Assembly (NCBI GenBank): GCA_949987705.1 | Contig: OX465281.1 | Coordinates: 3,822,001 to 3,886,000, forward strand | DNA length: 64,000 bases | Reading direction: 5' to 3' | Origin: Thereva unica | Taxonomy: Eukaryota; Arthropoda; Insecta; Diptera; Therevidae | Shown here: positions 12,368 through 25,700 of the stretch, one piece after another | Layout of the letters: each line of letters opens with the position of its first letter | Position numbering within the stretch: the stretch's first letter is position 1 | The notes under the pieces: generated by a model | What the model was told of the DNA's origin: nothing | The model's input: the letters and a program-made list of their open reading frames with translations, nothing else | Database searches by the model: none | Program-made: the position numbers and the translations under genes

Positions 12368-12970
12368 AAAGGACCCCGCAAACTTTCTATGGAAAAACGG
12401 TCTCCGTCAAATCACTTGATATTGTGCTATTAGATTCTTCGTACCCTTCTGATGAAAAGTCATCACGGGCACGAAGCACGAAACCTGAAATTTTTAGTCC
12501 AAAATGCACTTTGAAAATTTCGACTTCGGCCGAAAATCAATTTTTTATGTTTGACTGATACTGATCTTTCAACTAAAGAATAAAAAAATAATCGCTATCA
12601 CATGTTAGTACGAAAACTTTTATAAGGATAGCAATGTCCCTTTGCAAAAATTGAATTTTGAAGAAAAAAAAAAAACAATTTACTTTTTTTATGCAAAATA
12701 GTGATTGTGTGTTGTTGAAATACGATATTTAATGCATTCAAGTGACAATTTGATGGGAAAATAATAAAAAAGAAGCAAAAACCTACATCGAAAAAAATTG
12801 ATTTTCGGCCGAAGTCGAAATTTTCAAAGTGCATTTTGGAGTAAAAATTTCAGGTTTCGTGCTTCGTGCCCGTGATGACTTTTCATCAGAAGGGTACGAA
12901 GAATCTAATATCACAATATCAAGTGATTTGACGGAGACCGTTTTTCCATAGAAAGTTTGCGGGGTCCTTT
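12368..12970. repeat. Foldback (palindromic) element with 179-bp arms
   Basis: Arm 12368-12546 is almost exactly the reverse complement of arm 12792-12970; I count only a few mismatches. A spacer of about 245 bp between them is AT-rich and has no credible ORF. The outer end begins AAAGGACCCCGCAAAC. It resembles a foldback element or a long-TIR MITE. No clear target-site duplication was seen in the flanks. It lies about 0.8 kb upstream of the RpI1 start codon. Confidence 0.9.
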
Positions 12971-13029
12971 GGTACCCTATTATTAACCGGTTAAGCCGGC
13001 AGGATGCTTTATAAGGGCTACCTTGCGAC

Positions 13030-13260
13030 GCGAAAACGAAAATCTAGCCAAACAGACCCTTGACTTGAATCCGCAAGGATTCCGTCGAGTCGGATGACCT
13101 AGAACATCGGGGAGGAAGACCCTACTAGCAGAGGCCGCAAAAACTGGGAGATACTGGTCAGAGCTGAGAGCTGTCGCGCAAACAGAGTCCGCTGGAGGGC
13201 AACTGTTTCCGCCCTATGTCTTATGAGGGATTAAAGGAGCATGAAGAAGAATAAGAAGTA
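13030..13260 (+). mobile_element. 3' tail of RTE-like LINE family
   Basis: Closely similar to 21740-21985, including the encoded [13 protein letters not shown] block and a tail of GAAGAA repeats. A 5'-truncated copy about 530 bp upstream of the RpI1 start codon. Confidence 0.75.
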
Positions 13261-13786
13261 AGAAATCTCCTGCAGCAATTCCCCACATTTGTTTAATCGC
13301 TTATTTCGACGTTTAGCTTATTTCGACGTTGGTAGTACAAAGGGTGAGCTAACATAAAAATATAGTTTCCCCTCAAAAGAAATATTGGAATAAACCAATT
13401 AAGCGGCTTTAATTTTATTCAACTTACCTTCGGTTTCCGTATCTTCGTCTAGTTAAATAGTAAATACCTTTATTCACACAAATCACCATAAAAATGCTTC
13501 CACCGCATTGCAAAAACTTCTTCTACTACTACAACAGAACGCACAAAACGTAATAGAACCATCTTGTATTTACACTAGCGAGATCTCCGCTCTCTTGCTT
13601 TTGTGTGGCAGTCCCAAATAAAACGTAAACAAATGTTTCTCTGCTCGTAAAAGAGAGCGCACAGCTTGAATGAACACACGTGCTCGGCAGCGAAACGTCA
13701 AGTGCGAGTGTAGTTTTGAAATTTTAAAGAAGTTCCGATTTTAGTGTCCACGATTTCTGCAGTTCTACAGAAAACCCCTCATCGAA
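13261..13786 (+). promoter_or_regulatory. Presumed promoter and 5' UTR of RpI1
   Basis: Unique-looking AT-rich DNA between a LINE tail and the RpI1 start codon. No convincing TATA box was seen. The start codon context ATCGAAATGG (A at -3, G at +4) is good for insects. The exact transcription start cannot be read from sequence alone. Confidence 0.35.
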
Positions 13787-16700
13787 ATGGGAGCTTCGTG
13801 GAAGGAAATTGACCTCATCCCGACGGACCTGCAGTTCTCGATATTCTCCTCCGAGGATATCAAGAAAATAAGCGTGATAAAAGTGGTAACCGGGCTAACG
13901 TTCGATGCCTTGGGCAGACCTCTACCTGGAGGTCTTTATGACCCCGTAATGGGGACATACGGCAAATCTATGGATCCGTGCGGGACATGTCTATCGCTGA
14001 GTTATTGTCCAGGGCATTTTGGACATATAGAGCTTTGCAATCTTTGTTATAATCCGTTCTTCATCAAGCTAGCTTACGATATTATTCGAGTTTCGTGCCT
14101 AAGCTGCTACCGGTTGCAAATTTCAGGTAGAACTTTGATTAATTGATGATAGTGTCTCAAACTATTTGTCTATTTCAGAACATGTGCAGAATATAGTCAC
14201 TCTGCAGCTTAATTTAGTGGATGCCGGTTATGTGATCGAGGCGCAACAGCTGGAACTGTATAAATCGGAGTATGTTGCGAGTTTGACTGCAACAACGAAT
14301 ATAAAAACTGAATCTGGGTCTAGCTTACATCCGAAAGTTGCAGAAATGCATGAGTTATTAGAAAAAGGTAATTCTATATCTAGGTATGTATGAACGGAAT
14401 GTTGAGCCGTAGCAGAGCCTTCCATCTCCTCCTGGCTCTTGCTGCTGGTCTATTTCTCGAAATTATTGCTACCATGCGCCGTGTTGGAGTACCGTCCTCC
14501 ATTCTGATTTCGTGGCCGGCTTGTCTTAATTTGTTGCTTTTTTTTACAAAGATTGAGAGAGCTGTTGTAACTCTTTCCTTGGCCTTTGTGCTACATCCCT
14601 ATATCTCATATTTGTCGGCCACATCGCTGGAACAGGTTCAGCAGTCTGCCTAGGAGCTTGTAGCCTAGACTAAACTGTTCGAGAGAACGCGAGGCATTCA
14701 TGAACGGTAGGCTCGTCCTCCTCGTCCTGCCTTTCTATCTTCAAGCCAACAAATGTCCTGGCATCAAACCAATAAGGATCCTGGCATCCTTTCTACCGGA
14801 ACGATAATTCTTAAACAATTTGTTAGCCGCTTTAAGACACCAAATAGTAAGGAGCCGCATAGAGTTGGCTAATCCAGGCGCAGAACTCCAGCGTTCGGCG
14901 TATTTCACCAAGTCCCATCGGCAAGGGTTCTCTTAACTAAACTGATGGATGCTCCAATAATAGCCGGTTTCAAACAACAAGTACAATATAACTGTTCCAT
15001 GAAAGGCTCATGAGTATGGGAGGAAAAGGAAGGTCCATCCTGCCAGAGGCTTTATATAAGGATAAGGCCCTATTCAAGTGGATGCACTCGCTGCTCAGAG
15101 GAGATCATCAAACGACAGTGCAAAATCACCCACTGCCATGCAGCCCGCGACACGATAACATCTTGGCTCGAGTTTACTGCGAGAGGAATAAAGATTTCTC
15201 GATCGGTTTACGGTACCTTCTGTAGTTATGGTTTGCAGCCCATTTCCTTAGTTGTAGGCCTCATGATGAAAGAAGGCGAATCATTTGATCATGTTTTAGA
15301 GTTGCCTCTTCGATGGTGTCTGCTTCGGTCATTAGGCCGTCGAGGTAGAAATCATTGAACACTGCCTCTAAACCTAGTTGATAAGGTTTTGTTTCATCCT
15401 TTGCCACTTGGTGCATTAAGAAGCCCAAGAATGAACCAGCAGGCTAAGAGCAATGGTGCAATGTCTAGTAGTAAGCTTGGTTTGAAGAAATGGGAAAGGT
15501 TAGAGGGGTCTGGAGGGTGTAGAGGAAAATGACGATGAACCTCACGTTTGAACTCTAAGGTGTTGTACGAGTTCGGAAATACTGACTGCGGGAAATTATT
15601 CCACAGTCGAGTTGTTCTATTCATAAACGAACTTCTAAACCGTATTGTGCGCGAACAAGGGTGAGCCGAGCAGGCTAGTCTTGTGTTGCGGGGAAAATAT
15701 TGCCGTGCAGGCAGGAGGTCCTAAATTTCAGTGGAACAGTTGCCATGGTAATAGCGATAAAGTATGGAGAGGGCTGCTACATTCCTACGGTGGCTTAAGG
15801 TGTCTATGGAGGCGCGAAAAGGCCACCACCAATGAGTCTGAGGGCGCGATTTTGTACCTTGTCGAGACAAGCGAAGGTGGTTTTTGGGGCACCTGCCCAG
15901 ATATACGAGTTGCGTTCAAGGCGCGGCCGAATGTAGGATTTGTAGATTGTAGGCCAAGGCGGCTGGCTGGAGGAGGAACTTGCATCTCTTGGTTACCCCT
16001 AGGATGTTGAGAGTTGAGTCAGCCGTTAGATTCTCTTTATCCACTGAGATAGGAGGAAGGTCGGTACAATTTTTGGTGGAGATCATACAGTACTTCGTTA
16101 TTGAAGAAACTTGGTTTACAATTGAAGAAAATAAAAAAGCGCTAACTCTATAAGATAGAAAACTAACCCAAAATCATTTTAGGATCAACTACAACCAACA
16201 ATACTAAAACAATGTGCGCCATACGATCTTCAATAGTACATTCAATCCTACAAAACCCCACATCAAAGCGCTGTATACATTGCAGCGAGCCATTGAAGCG
16301 AGTCAAATATGCTTACAGGAAACTACTACTAACAATATCAAAATCAGACAAGGATACGATGAGGTAAGTATAAAATCCGTAAATACTTCAAAATTACAAA
16401 AAAACTCAATAATTTTTCAGGGATGAAACAGGAAAAGGAGTTACAGCTAGCAATAAGGTGCTACTAGCTGACGAATGTAGACGATACTTAAGAGAAATTT
16501 TCAATAATCATTCTGGGATCCTTAAGGAGCTCTTTCCTGTACTTAAACTGTTTACGCAAAAGACCAGCAACGACAAAAGTCCAGTCGATATGCTTTTCAT
16601 GGATGTAGTCACTGTAACCCCGCCAAAATCACGCCCCTCAAAATTTATGCGCGACAAGATCATAGAGCATGAGCAAACGGCTCTTTACAGAAATATAATT

Positions 16701-19700
16701 GAAGCGAATTCAGTATTAAGATTGATTATGCAAAATATAAAGCAAAATGGCGAGAATTTAGAGGATGAAGCTAAGGTGAATTACATACACACTTACAGCA
16801 ATACAATTTGTTGTTTTTAATTTGTTTTTCTCAATTTCAAATTAGGCTGTCTATGATAACGCACAAGGCTCAACGGGTTACGAGAAAATGTTCCATGCCT
16901 GGCAGGAAATGCAAACGTGTATTGATCAACTTTTAGATGTTTCCACGCCTCGAAGTTCTTCTGGTGGACAAGGATTGAAGCAAGTAATTGAAAAACTGTT
17001 TATTGAATATCACAACAAGTTATCTAAGGTTTTTTGTTAATTTTATAGCTACTTGAGAAAAAAGACGGTCTTATAAGGAAACACATGATGGGAAAGCGTG
17101 TTAATTATGCTGCACGAACAGTTATAACACCAGATCCTAATATAAATGTGGAGGAAGTTGGAATTCCAGATATTTTTGCTAAGAGATTATCGTATCCTGT
17201 GCCAGTTACATCATGGAATATTGGTGCACTTCGGAAAATGGTTATAAATGGTCCAGATGTTCATCCAGGGTAAAATATTTGTAGATTACAATTTGAATAA
17301 GGACACAAATGCGATTTAAACGAGGCCGCGTTCTCTAAAGGAAGATTTTTTTTAACAAATCAACTTCTAGTTTATAAGTTTGACAAAGGTTTAAAACCCA
17401 AAAGATTTTTTTATGTGAAAAAGCTAAAGTATCACCATTTGTACTAACAGCCCGTCATGTCAGTCAAGCCGCGGCAATGTCTAGCAATAAGCTTAGTTTG
17501 AATGGTAGCAGCGAATAGGCTAAGCTAAAAGGGGTCTGGTAAGTGCACAAGCAGAAGGCGGTGAAGCTTATGTTTAAATTCAAGGATATTGTACGAGTTT
17601 AGACATAAGTTGTGTTGTTCTATTTATCGTAGTGCGTACCAAAAGAAATACTGTGGAAGTGAGCCGAATGTACCCACTATTCTGAATCTTGTTTGCCCAT
17701 TTATAGGGGCTATTCAATCTTAGAATCTAGGTCAATGCTATGACTAGGATGCAAATAGTAATATATAGTCGAGTCTAGCGAATTTATTGATGTTAAGCTC
17801 CTTAAGACATCTGTCCACTTCACGAGTAGTGAAGAAAATCTCTCGCGTTGAATGAACGGGCTCGCTCGAGGGCGGGGATGAAATAATTGTGTCCAGTAAA
17901 GGGAGTTTCGAGGCGAACAGTGATCCTATTAAATTGCCATTCTATCTGATTTCGGTTATCATCTTCTCTAGTAATGCCAGTCATTAAAGAAAGTTTGTGG
18001 CTATTCTTGTGACTTTTCCAAGCAGTCTTAGTCGTCTTAGCGGTAGTCTTCTATTTAGAGGATATAACATGTTTAGTAGAGCTCGAGCAATACCGACGAT
18101 TGAACAAAGAAGTTCGACAGAAAATGAAATCGGAACGAGAAGCGTACTGGAATAACGTTACAGCCAACAAATGCAATTCGGCGGCTAGGCGGCAAAACAA
18201 CTTTGGAGACAGTGGGGCATCACGTCCTGGCGTACGCGCATGCTGTTGTTATCATCACAAAAGGAAAATTTCCTCAAGTCCCCTGTGATCTCGTTACAAA
18301 CTTTTTCAAACTGCACTGCCATCCGCAGAATCAGCGTTAAACCACTAACAGCGGAACTCGGCCTCTGCACAAAAGGGTAAAAATCCTTCCTTTAACACCC
18401 CCGGCTTAACAATGTTAGGATCAAATTTAGCAACACTGCTAAATGTCTGGGCGTAGTTCTGGACAAGAAAGTCTTCTGGAATGAAAGCATCTCCTCTAAC
18501 GATGGTTCTACACATCGATCCTTTACGGGGTCTTAGTATAGTGGCCAAACCTGAGTAAATCCACCGTGCTAAACAAACTACACAAAGAACAAAGATGTGC
18601 TGAGTTATGCATAACAGGACCACTTCACTCCATACCTACAGACGCCCTAAATGTTATGTTAGTCCTCCCTCCTTTTAATATTGTGGCAAGGGAAAGCGCA
18701 ACCATCGCAGCCCTTAGAATAAAATAATCTGGTTTTTGGACCGGAATCATGGGACGACACGCGAAGGTGCTGAACTCTGTTACCATCTCCACCAAAAAAG
18801 ACTTTTGCATACCCAAGATAACCTTCACGAGGAACAGCGGAGTCCGCATCACTTCACGTTGTGAATGGAGAAATAGACCATACAGTTTCCAGGGTGTTAC
18901 ACACTTCTTTACTGATGGCTCTAAACTCGAAGTTCTCTTTTCCCTAGAGCTTGGGATTAAAGCCTCCTTCTGACTACGCGCTCACTGTAGTGTATACCAA
19001 GCGGAGGTTCTAGTCATACATAAAACTATTCTACTAATCAACCATCAAGGCGACAGGAATCGGACTGTCTACATCTTCTCATATAGTCAGGCGGCTCTGA
19101 AAGCCCTGCGTTTTTCACAAACCGCTGTAGAACTATCTCTGAATGTTGCAGATCTCTTAATTAGATGACTTAGCAGTTAAGGACCCTCCTCGAATGGGTG
19201 CCCGGTCACCAAAATAAAGAAGGAAATTGTATAGCTGATGAACTGGCTAGGAGAGGTACGACCACCACTCTCCTTCCAGGAAAGGAAAGGGTTGGTATGC
19301 CTTGGGCCACTTTCAAACTCCAATGCAAACAGCAAACAATGCAACAAGCGGAGAAGCATTGGAGGGATCTTAACAAATGCACCTTGGCCAAATTAGCCTT
19401 CCCCTTTTATGATCTTAGGCGGACCATTTCACTACTGGGCCTCGGGAGGCAAGACCTCTTAGATATAGAGGGAGTGCTGTCTGGACATTGTCTGATAGGG
19501 ACGCACACGACCCGCTTAGGCCTGAGACTTTTTTTGCTGAAGCTGTAAGAATCCTGATTGTTCGACATCTCCTCTGTCATTACCTAGCCCTAAGCAGAAG
19601 GAGACTAACCAGTTTTGGTGAGCCTTTTCTAAGCACGGTTGCGGAAATCTCGAAGATTGGGATCCCGCAACTTAGAAGATTCTTTACTCCCTCGAAATGT

Positions 19701-22700
19701 TTTTGCGAAGACACGACACCTTAACATCAGTGCTAGAGTGGGATCACTATGGCATCACAATGGGCCTATCCCTTTGGCCTAAGTGCACGAGCTCAAACCA
19801 ACAGCTTAGCCATACCTTACTTTAGGATCTTAGTTATTTTTAAATACCCTTTCATAAATATGCATTTTTGGTGGGGGGTTATCTTTTTAAGGCTTTTTCG
19901 TGTGTGTTTATTTTATCAGAATGGCCCATAAGTAGAACACGGGCACACCCGTACGTGCGGGCCTTACTAGTTGTTATAATATAAAGTAATAAAACCTAAA
20001 ACGTCCCAAAACATTTACAGAGCCAACTACATAGAAGACGAAAAAGGCCAAAAAGTGCTTATACCACCTGGAAATCCTGGGAAACGAGAAAGTCTAGCTA
20101 AACTCCTTCTAACTATTCCCGAAAAAGGCATTAAGATTGTTCATCGTCATTTAGTGAATGGGGATATTCTACTACTAAATCGTCAGCCAACCTTGCATAG
20201 ACCAAGTATAATGGCGCATAAAGCTAGAATCCTGCACGGCGAGAAAACCTTTCGTCTTCATTATTCCAATTGTAAAGCGTACAACGCGGATTTCGATGGT
20301 GATGAGATGAATGCACATTTTCCTCAGAGTGAAGTGGCCAGAAGTGAGGCTTACAATTTGGGTATGTTAAGGGAAATATATTGGTATCGACTAGGTTAAT
20401 ATAAGGGTTTTTTATTTTATAGTGAATGTTGCCAATCAATACCTTGTGCCGAAGGACGGAACACCACTTGGAGGTCTTATTCAGGATCATGTCATATCTG
20501 GAGTGAAACTTTCGATGCGAGGGCGGTTTTTTAATAGGTAAAATGAAGACGGTGTGAATTTCTATTTGTATATTTGTTCAAACAAAATTTTAGAGAGGAC
20601 TATCAACAATTAGTTTTTCAAGGATTGTCGCTTATAAAGGGCAATATTAAGCTGCTACCTCCAACTATTATAAAGCCTATACAATTGTGGTCCGGGAAAC
20701 AAGTAAGTGCTGCTGTTTTTGTTCGACTTATTTTAAACCTTTTTCCTCCAGATTTTATCAACAATAATCATAAATCTTATCCCTGATGGTTACCCTGCAC
20801 TGAATTTAACCTCAGCCGCAAAAGTTAGCCCCAAGGTAATATTTATAGAATAGGATTAAAGGTCGATTCGCACTATACGGAACGTCAACGTCAAGTTACG
20901 AAACAGCAACGGCACGTGAACTTTGCTTTCGATTCGCACTTAAACATCACGTCAACGTTACGTCAATTTTGCCGTTCAGTCTCACTCCTCAGCACCAGCT
21001 ACAAATGCTTCACAATCCTTGTGAAACAAAAAACTAGAAGGCCTTATAGGAGAATATCAAGGTCAACATCGGTCCAATTGCTGACCTTAAAGCAAATTCT
21101 CAAGAAAACCTGGGAAATGAATGTAGATATACACCAGATATTTGTCGATTTTCAACAGGTTTATGACCCAATAAACAGAGAGAGAGAGACTATACGAGAT
21201 CTTATAGGCATTAGGAGTCCCCTCAAAGCTGGTACTACTGATCAAATGCACACCAATGAGCTCACTGGCGAAGGATAAGATCCAAAATTTTATAACAGAA
21301 AAGTTTGAAGTGCAACAAGGACTTAGACAAGGAGATGGGCTGGGCCAAATGCTCATAACCTTGCCCTAGAATGGGTGATAAGGAAAACGTCAGTCAAGAG
21401 AAGTGCATCAACAACTAAACAATCGGTACAATTTCTTAGTTATGCGGATCTGACCATCGCGGCGAGGTCCTTTTTGGCAGCAAAAGAAGCTTATGCCGAA
21501 TTAAAAGAGGCGGCAAAGGACATAGGTCTGAAGATAAATGAAGAAAAAACGATTGTGATACAACAATCCAGAGCAGGAAGATTTAGAATGGGAAGAAATA
21601 TCACCACCGACGAACATAACCTAGATAGACACCGACGAACATAACCAGGATAGAATTTCAAACGAAGAACTATGGCGCCGTGCCGGCCAAGAAAGGATAG
21701 ACGACCAAATCAGGCGAAGGAAATGGAATCTAGCCAACCGGAAATGGAATCTAGCGAAAACGAAAATCTAGCCAAACGAAAATCTAGCCGCAAGGATCCC
21801 GCCGAGTAGGAAGACCTAGAACAACGTGGAGGAGAACCCTACTAGCAGAAGCCGCAACAACTGGGAGATCCTGGTAGGAGCTGAGAGCCGTCGCGCAAAA
21901 CAGAATCTGCTGGAGAGCAACTGTTTCCGCCCTATGTCCCATGAGGGATTAAAGGATCGTGAAGAAGAAGAAGTTGCCGTTCCGTGGCGTGACGTTGATG
22001 TTCCGTTTAGTGCGAATCGACCTTAATAAGTCTAAATTTCATTCATAAATTTCCCTTTAAGCACTGGCAAGTTTATCCAGGACATACATGGACTTGTGGT
22101 GGAACACCGCTAAAGAATAATGATATGTCGGAAAGTGAAATTATTATTCGCGAGGGTGAACTTATTACCGGGGTGTTCGATAAACAGCAATATGGCGCTA
22201 CGCAGTACGGTTTGGTTCATTGTATGTATGAGGTAGGCTAAACTAAAAGTCGTGCTTTTCTTGATCTAATATGAACCATTTTTCAGTTGTACGGCGGAGA
22301 GTGCTCAACTAGACTTCTAACATCCTTAACAAAATTATTTACATTCTTTCTCCAGCGAGAGGGGTTTACACTAGGCGTTCACGATATTTTAGTAACACCT
22401 CAAGCTGACAATCAACGAAAGAAAATTATCAAGGAATGCCGTGCGGTAAGGCAATCCATAGTCGAACGTTTTCAGTGCAATATTTATATGAATATATTAC
22501 AGATCGGAAATGCTGTTGCTTCTTCAGCTATGGAGCTAGAAGATATCCCGCCACTAGACGTGCTCGCACTTAAAATGGAGGAGTTTTACGTTAAAAATCC
22601 CAAATTTCGCGTTATTTTAGATCGGAAATTTAAATCTGTTCTTGACAATTACACCAACGAGATTAATCAGTAATAGTAACATAAAATCCACCTGAGATTA

Positions 22701-25700
22701 ATCATCTAAAAGTCTCATTTTTTACAGGACTTGTTTGCCCGGGGGATTAATATCAAAATTCCCATTTAATAATCTTCAGCTGATGGTTCTGTCTGGTGCT
22801 AAAGGTTCGATGGTGAATACAATGCAGATTTCATGTTTGCTTGGTCAAATTGAATTGGAAGGAAAGCGTCCGCCACTTATGATTTCTGGTAAGTTAAGTC
22901 TTGCACAGAAATGAAACATGTGTTGTGACATTATATGTCCTTACAGGGAAGTCGCTGCCAAGTTTTGCGACTTTTGAAACTTCACCAATGTCTGGTGGAT
23001 TTATAGATGGACGATTTATGACTGGAATACAACCGCAGGATTTTTTCTTTCATTGTATGGCTGGGCGTGAAGTAAGATTTTTTTTGTTGATTTGTTTGTT
23101 GTTTAGAAAATATGAATTTTAAAATGTATTGATTTTTAAGGAAGATATCTATCAGTAAGCTTGTACTGATTTACTGGACACATCCAAGACTTGTTGTGAA
23201 TATAGGGCATTGGGCGCATCGCCTTAGATGCATTGAATCGTCTTTGGGTTTTCAATTATAAACAAACATTTTCCTCTTTAAGCATACATATATTCAGACG
23301 ATATAAGATTCCACCGAGATAGTGCCACGTCGCATACCTCACGAAGTACACGGGGCTTGATTCGAGAATTGTTTCGAGCCATCTTGTTTCACTGCCAGAT
23401 CAAGTTGATTGGTTCCAAAAACCTAGTCTAGTTGAAAGTTTCAGTTCACTTTCTTATCCAGCATTACTCCCACACATTTGACTGAGTCTGAGTAATTAAT
23501 CTAGGTCCAATTTGCAACGTTTAAGCCGGGCTTCCGCTTAGCTAGGTACTGGCTTTGTTTGTATTTTTCGCTGGCTTCCAGGACATTACCTACATAGTGG
23601 TCAACGCGCAGACAACGCAGACCACTTAAGTTTAGACAGATGCCCGTAGGTTGTACGAAGAATATAACTGATGATCGCAGCTGGTCTTACCACTATTCAA
23701 GAGGACTCCAAGATTTCACATACTATCAACGCAGTCGAGAGGGACCCCATTTAAAACATTAGCAATATTAGGAAGAAGATATAATGGGATTTCAAAGGAT
23801 TGTGTTGTAGAAGGTTCAAAGAAGACCAATTCGAAATATGTTGGAGGTCGGCGGCTAGCTTCTCAAGTTGAACATCATCTGCGTACATGTGAATCTTGGG
23901 GTCATTAATTACTGAAGGAAGATTATTTATGAAAATACTGAATAGGAGAGGCCTAAGGATGGAGCCTTGAGGGACGTCGGCTTGAAGTAAGGCAATCGAA
24001 GAGCCATTGGCGCCGAGCGCGACTTTCTGAGGACAGATATTTAGAAAGCTATTCATCAAGTTGAGAGCAGAAGGGAAAAGTTTACTTGATAGGAAAGTTT
24101 TGTGCAGAAGCAAGGCGTGGTTAACATTGTCGAATGCTTTAGAGAAATCAAATACCACCAAAGAGCAAACATGTTCATCAAGAGACTTACCGATATCGGA
24201 AGTGACTTTAACGAGCACAGACTCACAGCTATGGTGCTTGCGGAAGCCAGATTGCCATACATTTATTATTTGCAGAAGTTCACAATGCTCAAGTATTTGT
24301 GACGCTATCAGCTTTTCGAGAGCCTTTGCCAAGAAAGGGAGGATACTGATAGTGCAGAAATCCGAGGAGCAAATAAGGGACGGGCACTTGGGAATTGGCA
24401 TAATCAAGGCAAGCTTCCATGCCGAGGGAAACTTAGATACTGTGAGGCATGGGTGACCACAAGTATTGCAAATTGCCTAAGTGTTTCAAATTGTTCCAAA
24501 TAGTTTTTGCAGGAAGGGCGGGATCAAGTTTGGCCAACATAAAAGTTTCTCTAAGCACTTTTGACTTTTTTGGATAAAGACAGTGATGGCCAGATCAGAA
24601 CAGAAGTTCGTCGACAACCAGTAACCAGAGTATCGAAGACAAAACTCCACCTTAAGGGAAGCCCTTAATACTTAATAACTTTGACTTCCTGAGGAATTTA
24701 TAGAGTTGAAGAGATAAGTGGTTTGGAGCATTGACCCTGAAAAGTGCTCGCCGGGTGGGTTGCGGTAAGTCCTCTTACTTTGCCATGGGTTACCCAAGAC
24801 TCTTGAATAAAAGAAAGAGTTAAATGCCTCTCCACGAAATTCTTGGACAGGGTGGAGGATGCCCCTTGCGAATGGTGCCCTTATGGCTCTCAGTTTTTCT
24901 CCAAGGAGCGTTTGGCAAGCCCGTTCTTTTTGGCTTATATAAAACGCTTTGTCCTACCGCCTTCCGCTGGGGATGCTTCGATTCCAGACTCGCTGGGAGT
25001 GTTCTTTCTCCGCCCGCTGTTAGCTCCGCCTTAGGCTCCCTGACGCTTGCTACAGATGCGGGGGTCGGATCTGGAACAACTCCAGATGCCCGTTAGATGG
25101 TCTTGCTGCAGTCCTCGGTATTACCAGAAGCATCCGACGACCCCTGCTCTTGTGGCTGATTCATTGGAGGATCTTTATCCTTATGGATCAGCCTGATGTG
25201 AGAGAATCCATAGGCGATTTCGCCCTCGGCGGCGCGAACCGAGGTTTGTGCGGTGTTAGTCGCCAGCAATTTTTTCGTTGGTTAAGATAGCACTCAGGGA
25301 AAGTAGTCTTGAATGACGTGAATCTGAGGAAAATTATCCTCTTCCACTAGACTGATATCAAGAGCACTCTTGTTCTTAATATAGGAAACGTTTCGTATCA
25401 CACATTCTGCTGCCAGTTTGAGCACACTGACAGCAGCTAGCCTCTTCTTTTGAAGCTCGCCTCGACAGATGACTTGACTTGACCGCTTGCCTTTTCAATT
25501 ACGACGTTAATGAGCGCCTCCTGCAACTGTGCCAATTAATCACGTGGTGGTTGACTATGCCAGTCTGTCAAGCTCGACACTGTTTAGCACCCGGCGTCTT
25601 GGTTCTCTTCTGCTCCGGACGTTCCGGGGTTCCTCTGGGCAAACTCTCTTCAACTCAGTTTTACTGGATGGCTTTATCAAGGCTTTCTCCAGGGCCATAT

